Notes: generated by a model from the sequence alone, not told the origin. Positions 35,566 through 45,301 are shown, counted from the stretch's first letter. The stretch: DNA of 64,000 nucleotides from Labedella populi (GCF_004078655.1 NZ_RZNC01000005.1:165371-229370), one strand, 5' to 3'. Numbers and translations are program-made.

Positions 35566-36828
35566 ATGGCCGAGCGGCTGACGATCGTCGTGGGGATCAC
35601 GGGCGGGATCGCCGCCTACAAGGCGGTCGGGGTCGCACGCCTCTTCGTGAAGGCGGGCCACGACGTCCACATCGTCCCGACCGAGAACGCCCTCCGGTTC
35701 GTGGGGCTCCCCACTCTCGAGGCGATCAGCGGCAACCCCGTGACCACCTCGCTCTACGAGGGCGTCGACACCGTCCGGCACGTCGCGCTCGGTCAAGCGG
35801 CCGACCTCATCGTGATCGCCCCCGCGACCGCGAACACCCTCGCGAAACTCGCGCACGGTCTCTCCGACGATCTGCTCGGCACCACGGTGCTCGCGAGCCG
35901 CGCTCCCTTGGTGCTCGCTCCCGCGATGCACACGGAGATGTGGCAGCACCCCGCCACCGTCGCGAACATCGCGACGCTCCGCTCACGCGGAGTCGGCATC
36001 GTCGGCCCCGAGTATGGACGGCTGACCGGGCCGGACGAGGGCCCCGGGCGGATGAGCGAGCCGGAGGACATCGTCGCAGCAGCCCTCGCACGCGTCGACG
36101 GCGAGGCGAATCCGGCCTCGGCCCCCCAGGATCTCGCGGGTCGCCAGGTCGTCGTCTCGGCGGGCGGCACACGCGAACCGCTCGATCCGGTGCGATTCAT
36201 CGGGAATCGTTCGAGCGGCAAGCAAGGGCTCGCGATCGCCCGCGCTGCGGCGGCGCGCGGGGCGCGCGTGACTCTCGTCACCGCCCACCTCGACGCCGAC
36301 GTCGCACCCGCGACGGGGGACCTTCGCACGGAATTCGGCACGGAGGTGATCCGGGTCGAGACAGCGGAGGAGCTCGCGACGGCGATGCGCGCCGAGGCCG
36401 CGACCGCCGATGTCGTCGTCATGGCCGCAGCGGTCGCCGACTACCGACCCGCCACCGTCTCCGAGTCCAAGATCAAGAAGGACGACTCGGGCGACGCGCT
36501 CAGCCTCACACTGGAGCGGACTCCGGACATCCTCGCCGGTCTGGCCGCGGAACGCCCACGCGGGCAGGTGGTCGTCGGATTCGCTGCGGAGACCGCTCCC
36601 GACCGGGAGGCCCTCCTCGAGCTCGGCCGCACGAAGATGGCGCGAAAGGGTGCCGACCTGCTTGCGCTCAACGTCGTGGGATGGCGGACGGGATTCGGCG
36701 CCGACGACAACGCGGTCATCGTGATCGATCGCGCGGGCGTCCCGGTCGCCGAGGTGGACGGCTCCAAGGACGCGGTCGCACACGCCCTCCTCGACGCCGT
36801 GCTGGAACTCGAAGCCGCGCGCGACTGA
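35566..36828 (+). CDS. coaBC: Bifunctional phosphopantothenoylcysteine decarboxylase / phosphopantothenate-cysteine ligase
   Basis: The 420-residue protein carries an N-terminal CoaC flavodoxin-like domain (VGITGGIAAYKAV; catalytic His72 in VRHVALGQAADL; PATANTLAK; PAMHTEMW) and a C-terminal CoaB ligase domain (SAGGTREPLDPVRFIGNRSSGKQG; AAVADYRP). It makes 4'-phosphopantetheine in coenzyme A synthesis. The position of the E. coli CoaC cysteine loop reads GRLTGPDEGPGRM, the form I expect in actinobacteria. GAAGAGG precedes the ATG at 35566; the much longer upstream frame overlaps the NRDE gene and is rejected. Confidence 0.93.
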   Translation: MAERLTIVVGITGGIAAYKAVGVARLFVKAGHDVHIVPTENALRFVGLPTLEAISGNPVTTSLYEGVDTVRHVALGQAADLIVIAPATANTLAKLAHGLSDDLLGTTVLASRAPLVLAPAMHTEMWQHPATVANIATLRSRGVGIVGPEYGRLTGPDEGPGRMSEPEDIVAAALARVDGEANPASAPQDLAGRQVVVSAGGTREPLDPVRFIGNRSSGKQGLAIARAAAARGARVTLVTAHLDADVAPATGDLRTEFGTEVIRVETAEELATAMRAEAATADVVVMAAAVADYRPATVSESKIKKDDSGDALSLTLERTPDILAGLAAERPRGQVVVGFAAETAPDREALLELGRTKMARKGADLLALNVVGWRTGFGADDNAVIVIDRAGVPVAEVDGSKDAVAHALLDAVLELEAARD

Positions 36829-36848
36829 GGTCGCAGCAGCGCGTCGAT

Positions 36849-36904
36849 TTGACTTCGAGAACGAACGTTTTCTAGTCTCATCACGGTTGAGAACGCCCGT
36901 TCTC
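36849..36904 (+). promoter_or_regulatory. Duplicate promoter with two TetR operators, no gene downstream
   Basis: TTGACT (36849-36854) and TAGTCT (36873-36878) form a promoter with an 18-base spacer filled by GAGAACGAACGTTTTC; a second operator GAGAACGCCCGTTCTC follows at 36889-36904. The layout copies the promoter at 37692-37749 that drives the alpha/beta hydrolase. Here it points toward the 3' end of the minus-strand TetR gene, with no convincing gene between (36905-37095). Confidence 0.7.
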
Positions 36905-37095
36905 GACCCTCGTCCTTACACGGCAGGTGCCGTCGCCCCGACGGTCACCGCCATGCGGAGCGGGCGAACCGGTCGCCTCGCGGCCGGTGCTCGCGGCGTC
37001 GCGATCCCCTTCGGGGGGGGATGGCCGCGTGCGGGAGTGGAGGGAGCGCCTTCGGGCGGCTCGCCCTCCGCCCCGCGGACACCCCGTGAGACCCG

Positions 37096-37677
37096 TCAGC
37101 GCGCGAGTGCCGCCTCGATGAGCACCTCGGCTGCGGCGCGAGCATGACGGGCCGACTCGGCCGACCCGGAGATCGCCGCCGTCGTCTGAGCGCCTTCGGC
37201 GAGGAGCGCGAGCTGGGGCGCGAGAGACGCGTCGGCGCCCGCGCGGGCGACGAGGGCGGCCACATCGCGCTGGAACGACTCCTTGTGCTCACGCGCCATC
37301 TCCGCCACGGAGGGGAACACCGTTCCGAGCTCACCGAAGGCGTTGATGAATCCGCAGCCCCGGAACGACTCGTCGGAGAACCAGCTCGAGAGGTAGTCGT
37401 AGATGGCGAGGAGACCGTCGCGAGCGTTCGCAGCATGCGAGACGGCCGACGTCACCCCTGATTCCCACATCTCGTGCCGCGCCTCGAGGACCGCGAGCAC
37501 GAGCGCCTCTTTGGACGGGAACTCCTGGTAGAGCTTCTTCAACGAGACACCCGCTGCCGATCGGACCTCGTCCATCCCCACGGCTTGGAATCCTCGGGCG
37601 TAATACAACACATCGGCCGCGGCGACGATTCGCGCTGCGGTGTCGTTCGCGAGTGTTCTCGAAGCGGCCACTGTCAT
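37096..37677 (-). CDS. TetR-family repressor of the adjacent hydrolase
   Basis: The 193-residue protein has a TetR helix-turn-helix (ARIVAAADVLYYARGFQAVGMDEVRSAAGVSLKKLYQEF) and a TetR_C-type ligand domain containing FRGCGFINAFGEL. It is flanked on both sides by copies of the operator GAGAACGnnCGTTCTC: two before the alpha/beta hydrolase and two beyond its own 3' end. It probably represses itself and the hydrolase. The ATG at 37677 is preferred to a start nine bases further up; neither has a strong ribosome site. Confidence 0.85.
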   Translation of the reverse strand: MTVAASRTLANDTAARIVAAADVLYYARGFQAVGMDEVRSAAGVSLKKLYQEFPSKEALVLAVLEARHEMWESGVTSAVSHAANARDGLLAIYDYLSSWFSDESFRGCGFINAFGELGTVFPSVAEMAREHKESFQRDVAALVARAGADASLAPQLALLAEGAQTTAAISGSAESARHARAAAEVLIEAALAR

Positions 37678-37691
37678 GACACCCACACTAC

Positions 37692-38643
<952 letters not shown>

Positions 38644-38819
38644 CTGCACGCGGACGCACCCCGACGGGCGCGTTCTCGCGGATCCGGCGCATCGGTTCCG
38701 CGGGGACGCGCCCGTCGCCGTCGGGGTCCCCTCTTTAGCCGACTGGCGACGATCGCCGACGGCATCTAGCGTGGAAACGTACCTAACACGGTACTGCAAG
38801 ACCGGCTCCCCCGCCGGCC

Positions 38820-38896
38820 GGCGCCCGCCCGCGATCCCCGACGCGGCGGGCGCCGACGTCTCGCTCCCGTCACCGGTGTCGGTGACGGGAGCGAGA
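38820..38896. terminator. Two hairpins before the NUDIX gene
   Basis: GGCGCCCGCC (38820-38829) pairs with GGCGGGCGCC (38845-38854). Just after it, 17-base arms 38859-38875 and 38880-38896 pair perfectly around the loop GTGT. The second stem ends eight bases before the NUDIX start. It may end upstream transcription or control NUDIX translation. Confidence 0.65.
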
Positions 38897-38904
38897 ATGG
38901 GGAG

Positions 38905-39372
38905 GTGAAGCGCAGCGCCGGAATCCTCCCCTACCGCCATACCGACGAGAGCGTCGAGGTCTGGCTCGTGCACCCAGGCGGTCCGTTCTGGGCGAAGAAG
39001 GACGCTCGCGGTTGGGGCGTCGTGAAGGGCGAGTACGGCGAGCATGAGACCGCCGAGATCGCTGCACGGCGCGAGTTCGCCGAAGAGACGGGCGTGCCCG
39101 CTCCCGATGGCCGGTACGTCGAACTCGGAGAGTTCCGACAATCGTCGGGCAAGGTGATCACCGTCTTCGCGGTCGAACACGATCTCGGCGATCTGACCGT
39201 CGCGAGCAATACGATCGCGATCGAGGTGCCGAAGGGGTCGGGCCGTTTCGTCGAATTCCCGGAGATCGACGATGCTCGCTGGTACGACCTGCTCACCGCC
39301 GCCGACAAGATCCACGCGGGTCAGCTGCCGGTGCTCGCCGCGCTCGTCGAACACCTGAAGACCCTCCCCTGA
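38905..39372 (+). CDS. NUDIX hydrolase
   Basis: The 155-residue protein has a complete NUDIX box from Gly42 to Val64 (GEYGEHETAEIAARREFAEE plus TGV). The N-terminal SAGILPYRHTDESVEVWLVHPGGPFW and the DDARWYD segment match the group that hydrolyses nucleoside diphosphate derivatives; the substrate is unknown. The GTG at 38905 is directly preceded by GGGGAG and a 17-bp hairpin, an unusually tight arrangement; an ATG at 38897 is followed by an early stop and is not the start. Confidence 0.87.
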   Translation: MKRSAGILPYRHTDESVEVWLVHPGGPFWAKKDARGWGVVKGEYGEHETAEIAARREFAEETGVPAPDGRYVELGEFRQSSGKVITVFAVEHDLGDLTVASNTIAIEVPKGSGRFVEFPEIDDARWYDLLTAADKIHAGQLPVLAALVEHLKTLP

Positions 39373-39466
39373 CGGGTCCCCGGTACGCCCGAGGACCGGC
39401 CTCGGCCATTCCGCAACCCGATCACGCCACTGATGCGGGAATCTCGGGCTTGACCCTCCGGTCCAC

Positions 39467-39487
39467 GCGGCGCCGTCCGGGCGCCGC
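39467..39487. terminator. Hairpin after the IclR gene
   Basis: GCGGCGCC and GGCGCCGC pair perfectly over eight bases around GTCCG, 20 bases beyond the stop of the minus-strand IclR gene. No T tract is visible. Confidence 0.45.
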
Positions 39488-39506
39488 CGGCCACGCGCGA
39501 GTCGCG

Positions 39507-40313
39507 TCACGTGCGGTCGGCGACCACGTCCTGGAAGGCCGCGGCCCCCGCACGCACGGCGTCGGCGATGCGCGCCTTGTGTTCGTCCGTGAGGCGGTAG
39601 TCGGGCGCGACGATCGTGAGTGCGCCGAGCGAGAGCCCGTTGCTGTGCACACTCGCAGCGCTCGCCCACACGCCGCGGTCGACCTCACCGGCACTCTCGG
39701 CGTACCCGGCTTCGCGGAGCGGCCCGAGGTCCTCCTCGAGTCTCTTCTTCTCCTTCTTCGACAGCACGGAACCGAGCCTCGAGAAGTACTGGGCGAGCTT
39801 CGCCGGTGTCAGCTCGCTCAGGAGGAGCTTCGCTGCGGCGCCGCCGTAGAGCGGCATGAGGTTGCCGGGCTGGAACGAGATCGAGATCGGGTGGTCGGAC
39901 TCGGCGATCGCGAGACACACGGCCGAATCGTTGACGCGGCGGAGGTAGAGGGCCGTCTCACCCGTCTCCTCGGCCATGCGGTTGAGGATCGGCTGCACCT
40001 GGGCGCGGAAATCGATCGCCGTCTCGGCGGCGCGCGCGAGACGCAGGATCTGCGGCGACAGGACGAACCGGCCCTTCTCGCGCTCCTCGATGAGGTCGAG
40101 CTCACGGAGCAGAGAGATGTAGCGGTAGGCGCTCGGGACGGAGATGTCGTGTTTCTCGAGCACGTTGTCGACCGTGAGTTCAGGCGTGCTCTCGCTGAAC
40201 TCGAGCAGGATCTGCAGCGCGCGCCGCGCGCTGTCCACACCCTTCGTCCGCTGGGGTTCGGCCGGTGTCGCGGTGGGCTCTTCGAGGTTCTCGTCGTCGG
40301 CTGTCATGGTCAT
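39507..40313 (-). CDS. IclR-family transcriptional regulator of the BMP transporter / B6 region
   Basis: The 268-residue protein has an IclR winged helix (VDSARRALQILLEFSESTPELTVDNVLEKHDISVPSAYRYISLL) and an IclR effector domain (QPILNRMAEETGETALYLRRV; LPLYGGAAAKLLL-type segment LMPLYGGAAAKLLLSEL; ASVHSNGLSLGALTIVAP). It lies 43 bases behind the last permease gene, so it is probably cotranscribed with the ABC importer. I infer it senses the imported compound or a metabolite and controls both the transporter promoter and the lactonase promoter, which share a motif. Confidence 0.87.
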   Translation of the reverse strand: MTMTADDENLEEPTATPAEPQRTKGVDSARRALQILLEFSESTPELTVDNVLEKHDISVPSAYRYISLLRELDLIEEREKGRFVLSPQILRLARAAETAIDFRAQVQPILNRMAEETGETALYLRRVNDSAVCLAIAESDHPISISFQPGNLMPLYGGAAAKLLLSELTPAKLAQYFSRLGSVLSKKEKKRLEEDLGPLREAGYAESAGEVDRGVWASAASVHSNGLSLGALTIVAPDYRLTDEHKARIADAVRAGAAAFQDVVADRT

Positions 40314-40356
40314 CGGCTCCGATCGATCCTAGCGGCGGGCAGCGGAGGCCTGGCCG

Positions 40357-41292
40357 TCATCGTGCCCCGCGGGTGTACGGCGCACCGAGCGCTGGCGGAA
40401 CGACCGAACTCCGTGCGAAGACGATCAGCATGACGATGACGATGATGAACGGCAACATCTTGATGATGTCGGCGGGCACGGTGAAGCCGATGACCTGGAG
40501 GGCCGGTCCCATCGCCACGGCGAGACCGTAGACGAGCGAGGTCAGCATCACGATCAGGATGCGTCCGCGGGAGAGCATCGTGATGACGATCGCGATGAAG
40601 CCGAGCCCGTTGGTGAGGTGGGGGCTGAACGTCGCGGTCGTGAGGAGCGCAAGGTAGGCGCCGCCGAGGCCGACGAGCACGCCGCTCAGGATCACGGCCG
40701 TCGAACGTGTCCGCATGACGCTGCCGCCGGCCGCGTCGAGGGAGGACGGCTTCTGCCCAGCGGATCGGGTCGAGAGCCCCCAGCTCGTCCGTGCGAGGGC
40801 GAAGGCGAGCACGAGGATCAGCACGATCATGAGCCAGAAGATGCCCGACTGCCGGAAGAGCGCCGGCCCGATCACGGGGATCTCAGAGAGGCCGGGGATC
40901 GGCATGCGCGGCTGTGCGCCGAGGCTCGCCGGGGAACTCGTGTAATTCTGCAGGTAGAGGACGCTCGTGATGCCCTCGCCGATGAGCGTGATCGCAAGGC
41001 CGATGACGATCTGGTTGAGCCCCAGCCACACGTTGAGCACGAGCATCGCCGCGTTCGCGACGACGCCGCCGATGGCCCCGGCGAGCATCCCGATCCAGAA
41101 GCTCCCCGTCATGAGGGTGACGACGAAGCCCGTGTAGGCGCCGATGAGCATCACGCCCTCGATACCGAGGTTCAGGATGCCGGCCTGCTCGCCGATCGTC
41201 TCGCCGACGGCCGCGAGCATGAGCGGCATCGCTTGCGCGATCACCGTCGCGATGAAGACGGTGATGAAGGTCGCTGACAGCATCTCGCTCAT
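40357..41292 (-). CDS. ABC transporter permease, BMP/nucleoside-type (second permease)
   Basis: The 311-residue membrane protein has about eight hydrophobic segments and the BPD_transp_2 pattern GETIGEQAGILNLGIEGVMLIGAYTGF near residues 30-56. With the other permease it forms the channel of a BMP-family importer, a group known for nucleoside uptake (NupQ-like subunits). Its ATG overlaps the preceding permease stop by four bases. Confidence 0.9.
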   Translation of the reverse strand: MSEMLSATFITVFIATVIAQAMPLMLAAVGETIGEQAGILNLGIEGVMLIGAYTGFVVTLMTGSFWIGMLAGAIGGVVANAAMLVLNVWLGLNQIVIGLAITLIGEGITSVLYLQNYTSSPASLGAQPRMPIPGLSEIPVIGPALFRQSGIFWLMIVLILVLAFALARTSWGLSTRSAGQKPSSLDAAGGSVMRTRSTAVILSGVLVGLGGAYLALLTTATFSPHLTNGLGFIAIVITMLSRGRILIVMLTSLVYGLAVAMGPALQVIGFTVPADIIKMLPFIIVIVMLIVFARSSVVPPALGAPYTRGAR

Positions 41293-42398
41293 GCCGAAGT
41301 CCTCTCGGAAGTGCGCGTGAACGGTTGGAGTACGGTGCGTCGGAGCCCGGCGGGAACGTAGCTCTGCCCGAGGGCGCGGCGGTTGCCGATGTACTCGGTG
41401 ATCGTCATGAAGAGCAGGATCAGACCGACGATGACGAACAGGAAGTCGACGTTGAGGCCGGCCTGCTGGGCGGCGAGCGTGCCGCCGGTCGCGAGCACGG
41501 CGTAGAAGGCGACGAACGGGATCGCCGCGACGGGCCGGAACCGCGCGAGGAACACGAGTGGCATGACCGCGTCACCGTACCGCGGGTCCCAGTCGGCGCG
41601 CTGGTACGTGAACTGACCGAGGATGTCGACGGACCCCGCGAATGCGATGAGGCCGCTCGAGATCGCGAACAGCAGGACGACCATCCAGGTCGAGTTGAGC
41701 CCGACGTGGCGCGCCGCCTTGGGACTCGCACCGAAGATGTCGATCCGCAAGCCGAACGACGTCCGGCTGAGCACGATCTGCGCCACGATCGCGAGCGCGA
41801 TGGCGATGAGGAACCCGATGTGGATCTCGGTGCCCGGGATGTACGGGAGGAGCTGGTCCTCCGGGATCACCGTCGTCTGCGGCGTCGTGACACCCGGGTC
41901 CTTGAACACACCCTTGATGAGCAGGTTGACGACCCCGATGGCGATGAACGACATCACGAGGGACGTGATGATCTCGTTCGTACCGTACCGCGCCTTCAGG
42001 ATCGCGGGGATGAGGGACCACACCGCACCCGCGAGCACCGCGACGACGAACACGATGATCGTGGCGAGGAACGCCGGCATCACCGCGTAGAGGATCGGCC
42101 CGAGGCCCGAGGCGACGACGGCGCCGAGGAGGTACTGGCCGTTGTAGCCCAGGTTCCAGAGCTGGCCGCGGAAGGCGACGATGATGCCGATCGCGACGAT
42201 GAGCAGCGGCGACATGAGCGCGAGGCTGCGCTGCCAGTTGCTGCCCGTGATGCCGTACCGCCACACCCCGGCGAAGAAGTCGAGCGGGCTCGCTCCCATC
42301 GCGAGCATGATGAGCCCCGAGACGATGAGGGCCAGCAGCACGGGGACGACGGATCTCACGAAGCCCTGGACGAGGGCTGAACTGGTCTCGGTCTTCAT
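41289..42398 (-). CDS. ABC transporter permease, BMP/nucleoside-type (first permease)
   Basis: The 369-residue membrane protein has the matching NupP-like pattern GIIVAFRGQLWNLGYNGQYLLGAVVASG and AILKARYGTNEIITSLVMSFIAI. The start at 42398 shares one base with the stop of the ATPase gene (TGATG). A much longer upstream frame is a shadow of the ATPase gene and is rejected. It is the third gene of the importer operon. Confidence 0.9.
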   Translation of the reverse strand: MKTETSSALVQGFVRSVVPVLLALIVSGLIMLAMGASPLDFFAGVWRYGITGSNWQRSLALMSPLLIVAIGIIVAFRGQLWNLGYNGQYLLGAVVASGLGPILYAVMPAFLATIIVFVVAVLAGAVWSLIPAILKARYGTNEIITSLVMSFIAIGVVNLLIKGVFKDPGVTTPQTTVIPEDQLLPYIPGTEIHIGFLIAIALAIVAQIVLSRTSFGLRIDIFGASPKAARHVGLNSTWMVVLLFAISSGLIAFAGSVDILGQFTYQRADWDPRYGDAVMPLVFLARFRPVAAIPFVAFYAVLATGGTLAAQQAGLNVDFLFVIVGLILLFMTITEYIGNRRALGQSYVPAGLRRTVLQPFTRTSERTSA

Positions 42399-43993
42399 CA
42401 GTCGGTGCCTTCGATCGCGCCTGTCATGTACTGGCCCACCTTTTCGGCGGTACCCGGGCCGTCGTTGACGACGCTGCCCACGAGGCGTCCGCGGGAGATG
42501 ACCTGGATCCGATGCGACAGCTCGATGAGCTCGTCGAGGTCGGTGGAGAGGAGGAGGACGGAGCCGCCCTGCGCGGCGAAGTCCGTGAGGATCTCGCGCA
42601 CGAGGTGCACGGTCTTGAGGTCGAGCCCGTACGTCGGCTTGTTGACGACGACGAGTCGGGCGCCGTTCGTCAGTTCGCGTGCGAGCAGGATCTTCTGGAT
42701 GTTGCCGCCCGAGAGCGTCCCGGCGCGGGTCGCGGGCGACGGCGTGCGGATCCCGTACTCGTCGATGAGGCGTTTCGCCTCCGCGTCGACGGCCTTCGGC
42801 TGGATGCGGCCGGAGCGCCAGAACGGCTGCTCGCCGATGCGCTTGATGACGAGGTTGACCGCGACGGACATCGAACCGACGGTGCCCTCGTGCAACCGGT
42901 CGTCGGTCACGTAGCGGATGCCGAGGCGCTGCCGCCCCCGGACACCGGATCGTGTGATGTCGTCGCCGTCGAAGACGAGCGTGCCCGTCGAGGCCGGCCG
43001 CTGTCCCGCGACGAGTTCCGAGAGCGCGTTCTGGCCGTGGCCGTCGATTCCCGCGATCCCGAGGATCTCGCCCTCCCTCAGCGTGAGCGACACGTCCTCG
43101 ACATCGACGTCGCGCCCCGCACCGCGGCTCGAGGCGCCGCGGAGTTCGAGCCGCACCGGGCGGCTCGCGAAGTCGATCGCCGCGGTCTCCCTGCTCGCTT
43201 CGGTCGCGCCCGCGAGTTCGGTGGCCTCGTCGCCGACGGCGACGATGTCCTCCCCGAACATCGCGGCGAGGATCGCGTCCTGCGCCTGCTGCTCCGAGTA
43301 GGTCGCGAGCTCCTCCGTGGAGATGTGGCCGACGTTGCGACCGGCGCGGAGGATGGTCACGCAGTCTCCCATCGCATACGCCTCGCGCAGCTTGTGGGTG
43401 ATGAGGACGACGGCGAGGCCCTCGGCCTTGACGCGGGCGATGCTCTCGGCGAGGTGTTCGATCGCCTGAGGCGTGAGCATCGACGTCGGTTCGTCGAGCA
43501 CGAGCAGCCGGCTGCCCTTCCACATCGCCTTCGCGATCTCGACCTGCTGCTGCTGGCCGAGCCCGAGGTCGGAGGCGAGCGCGTGGGGGTCGATCTCGAC
43601 GCCGAGCAGTCCGGCGAGTTCCTCGAGCCGCCGGGTCGCGCGCTTCTCGTCCAGGAGGACCCCGCCGTCGCCGAGCATGAGATTCTCGAGGACGGTGAAC
43701 GCCGGCACGAGGGTCGAGTGCTGGTGGACGACACCGATGCCGTTGTCCACGGCGACCTTCGGCGACGAGATGTCGACGACGGTCCCGCCGATCGACACGG
43801 TCCCGGAGTCGGGCTGCTGCATGCCCGCGAGGATACTGATGAGCGTCGACTTGCCGGCGCCGTTCTCCCCGAGCAGGCAGTGGACCTGACCGGGGACGAT
43901 GTCGAGGGAGACGTCGTCGTTCGCGACGACGCCGGGGAACGCCTTCGTGATGCCTCGCAGGGAGATGACGTCGCTCGTGGCCGTTGTCGTCAC
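42398..43993 (-). CDS. ABC transporter ATP-binding protein with two ATPase domains
   Basis: The 531-residue protein contains two ABC domains. The first has Walker A GENGAGKST (residues 42-50), a signature read as LGLGQQQQVEIAKAM and Walker B LLVLDEPTSML. The second has a degenerate Walker A (GIAGIDGHGQNALSEL) and the signature LSGGNIQKILLARELT. This is the usual build of BMP-family nucleoside importers and of sugar importers such as RbsA. It energises uptake through the two permeases that follow. Confidence 0.93.
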   Translation of the reverse strand: MTTTATSDVISLRGITKAFPGVVANDDVSLDIVPGQVHCLLGENGAGKSTLISILAGMQQPDSGTVSIGGTVVDISSPKVAVDNGIGVVHQHSTLVPAFTVLENLMLGDGGVLLDEKRATRRLEELAGLLGVEIDPHALASDLGLGQQQQVEIAKAMWKGSRLLVLDEPTSMLTPQAIEHLAESIARVKAEGLAVVLITHKLREAYAMGDCVTILRAGRNVGHISTEELATYSEQQAQDAILAAMFGEDIVAVGDEATELAGATEASRETAAIDFASRPVRLELRGASSRGAGRDVDVEDVSLTLREGEILGIAGIDGHGQNALSELVAGQRPASTGTLVFDGDDITRSGVRGRQRLGIRYVTDDRLHEGTVGSMSVAVNLVIKRIGEQPFWRSGRIQPKAVDAEAKRLIDEYGIRTPSPATRAGTLSGGNIQKILLARELTNGARLVVVNKPTYGLDLKTVHLVREILTDFAAQGGSVLLLSTDLDELIELSHRIQVISRGRLVGSVVNDGPGTAEKVGQYMTGAIEGTD

Positions 43994-44039
43994 GATTGCT
44001 CCTTGAGTGTGCGGGAGGAGGGGACTTGCGACAGGAGGA

Positions 44040-44075
44040 GGTCGGTGCCGGAGAGGGCGGTCTCCGGCACCGACC
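44040..44075. promoter_or_regulatory. Intercistronic hairpin between binding-protein and ATPase genes
   Basis: Perfect 15-base arms (44040-44054 and 44061-44075) flank the loop GGGCGG, seven bases after the binding-lipoprotein stop. There is no T tract in the direction of transcription. It probably stabilises or attenuates the message so that the binding protein is made in excess. Confidence 0.75.
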
Positions 44076-44081
44076 GCCGTG

Positions 44082-45182
44082 CTACTCGCCCTTGGCCGCG
44101 ATGATGCCCGCGACCTCGTCGGCCGAGGTCGCGATCGTGGGCGTGATCGAGCCGTCGGCGATGGCCGTCGAGGCCTCCTCGACCGCCGTCATGATCTCGG
44201 GCGTCAGGGCGTCCGTCTCCTGCAGGTACATGCCGCCGTTCTCGACGTCCACGGGGTAGGTGCTCTCGCCGAACGTCCCCGCCTCGATGTCCTTGATCGC
44301 CTGCACGTAGGCGGGCTCGTAGTTCCACCGGACGGAGGTGAGCAGCTTGCTCGTGTCGTTGAGGCCGGGCGTGACGTCGCCGATGTCGGCGATGTACATG
44401 ACGCCCTCCGATGCCTCGATCGCTTGGAGGTATCCGAGCGTCGCACCGTCACCCATGCCGAAGACGACGTCGGCGCCGGACGCGATGATCTGCTCCGTCG
44501 CGGTCTTGCCACCGGCGGCGTCGGCGTAGGCGGCCGGTCCGACGGAGGTGTAGAGGACCTGGATGGTCGGGTCGACGCTGTAGACACCCTCGGCGAAGCC
44601 CGACGACATCGCGAACCAGTTCGCGTTGTCGGCGGAGACGACGATGCCGACCGTCTTGGAGGTCGTCGCCATGGCCGCGGCGACTCCCGCGAGATACCCG
44701 CCCTCCTGGCCTTCGGGCTTGACGGCCGCGATGAGGTCGGGGACGTTCTCCTCCTCGCCCGCGTCCTGGATGAGGATCGGGACGTTCTTCGCAGCGGCCG
44801 CGGCGGCCGCTCCGACGTTGTAGCCGGAAGCGTGGGCGACGATGAACTGCGCTCCGCCGTCGGCGACCTGGTTGAGCACGGTCTCGATGTTGTCGTAGCC
44901 CGCGTCGGGGACGATCGTGACGTCGATGCCGAGTTCCTCGGCCGCACCGTTCGCGGCGTCGATGCCGGCCTGGTTGTAGCCGTAGTCCGACTCGTTCTCG
45001 GGAGCCACGAGGGCGAACTGGGTGACGTCGGTTCCGGCCGAGTCGTCGGTTCCGCCCGTGTCGCCACTACCGCCGCGCCCGGAGGAGCACGCGGTGAGGG
45101 CGACGGCGAGCGCGCCGGAGACCGTGAGGATGAGAACGCGTGACGCCCTACTGCGGCGGGCTCCGCTGGTGTATCCGTTCAT
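44082..45182 (-). CDS. BMP-family substrate-binding lipoprotein, candidate vitamin B6 binder
   Basis: The 366-residue protein has a lipoprotein signal (ILTVSGALAVALTACSS, lipobox ALTAC) and a Gly/Ser/Thr-rich linker, then a BMP (PnrA-like) domain: FALVAPENESDYGYNQAGIDAANGAAEELG, ADGGAQFIVAHASGYNVGAAAAA, KTVGIVVSADNANWFAMSSGFAEGVYS. Characterised family members bind purine nucleosides. Here the gene lies beside the B6 degradation genes and its promoter resembles the lactonase promoter, so pyridoxine, pyridoxal or pyridoxate is my proposed ligand. GAGAGGAAG precedes the ATG at 45182. Confidence 0.88.
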   Translation of the reverse strand: MNGYTSGARRSRASRVLILTVSGALAVALTACSSGRGGSGDTGGTDDSAGTDVTQFALVAPENESDYGYNQAGIDAANGAAEELGIDVTIVPDAGYDNIETVLNQVADGGAQFIVAHASGYNVGAAAAAAAKNVPILIQDAGEEENVPDLIAAVKPEGQEGGYLAGVAAAMATTSKTVGIVVSADNANWFAMSSGFAEGVYSVDPTIQVLYTSVGPAAYADAAGGKTATEQIIASGADVVFGMGDGATLGYLQAIEASEGVMYIADIGDVTPGLNDTSKLLTSVRWNYEPAYVQAIKDIEAGTFGESTYPVDVENGGMYLQETDALTPEIMTAVEEASTAIADGSITPTIATSADEVAGIIAAKGE

Positions 45183-45272
45183 TGCCGAGATCTTCCTCTC
45201 AGGGTGATGGACCCCCGGGGCCTCGAGGAGTGCTGGTCTCAAGTTCCTCTTACATTGTGCAGGGGTAGCGCT

Positions 45273-45301
45273 ACGATATGAGAATAAATTGCGGTTGCCA
45301 A
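45273..45301 (-). promoter_or_regulatory. Promoter of the BMP importer operon with shared TTCTCA element
   Basis: Read on the minus strand, TTGGCA (45301-45296) and TATCGT (45278-45273) are separated by 17 bases, and TTCTCA lies directly against the -10 box. The lactonase promoter at 45801-45830 has the same TTCTCA-TAaCGT junction. Confidence 0.6.

Noticed and set aside
37009..37020. Run of eight G as a phase-variable tract
   Set aside because: It lies in the non-coding region between the duplicate promoter and the TetR gene end, so it cannot switch a reading frame; an effect on transcription is possible but unsupported.
36887..37147. Plus-strand open frame of 86 codons behind the duplicate promoter
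   Set aside because: The sequence is low-complexity (Gly, Ala, Ser, Arg rich), overlaps the TetR gene antisense and has no family-like pattern or ribosome site.
40357..45182. Simple nucleoside importer
   Set aside because: The family is typical of nucleoside import, but no nucleoside enzymes are nearby and the promoter resembles that of the B6 operon. Kept as the main alternative.
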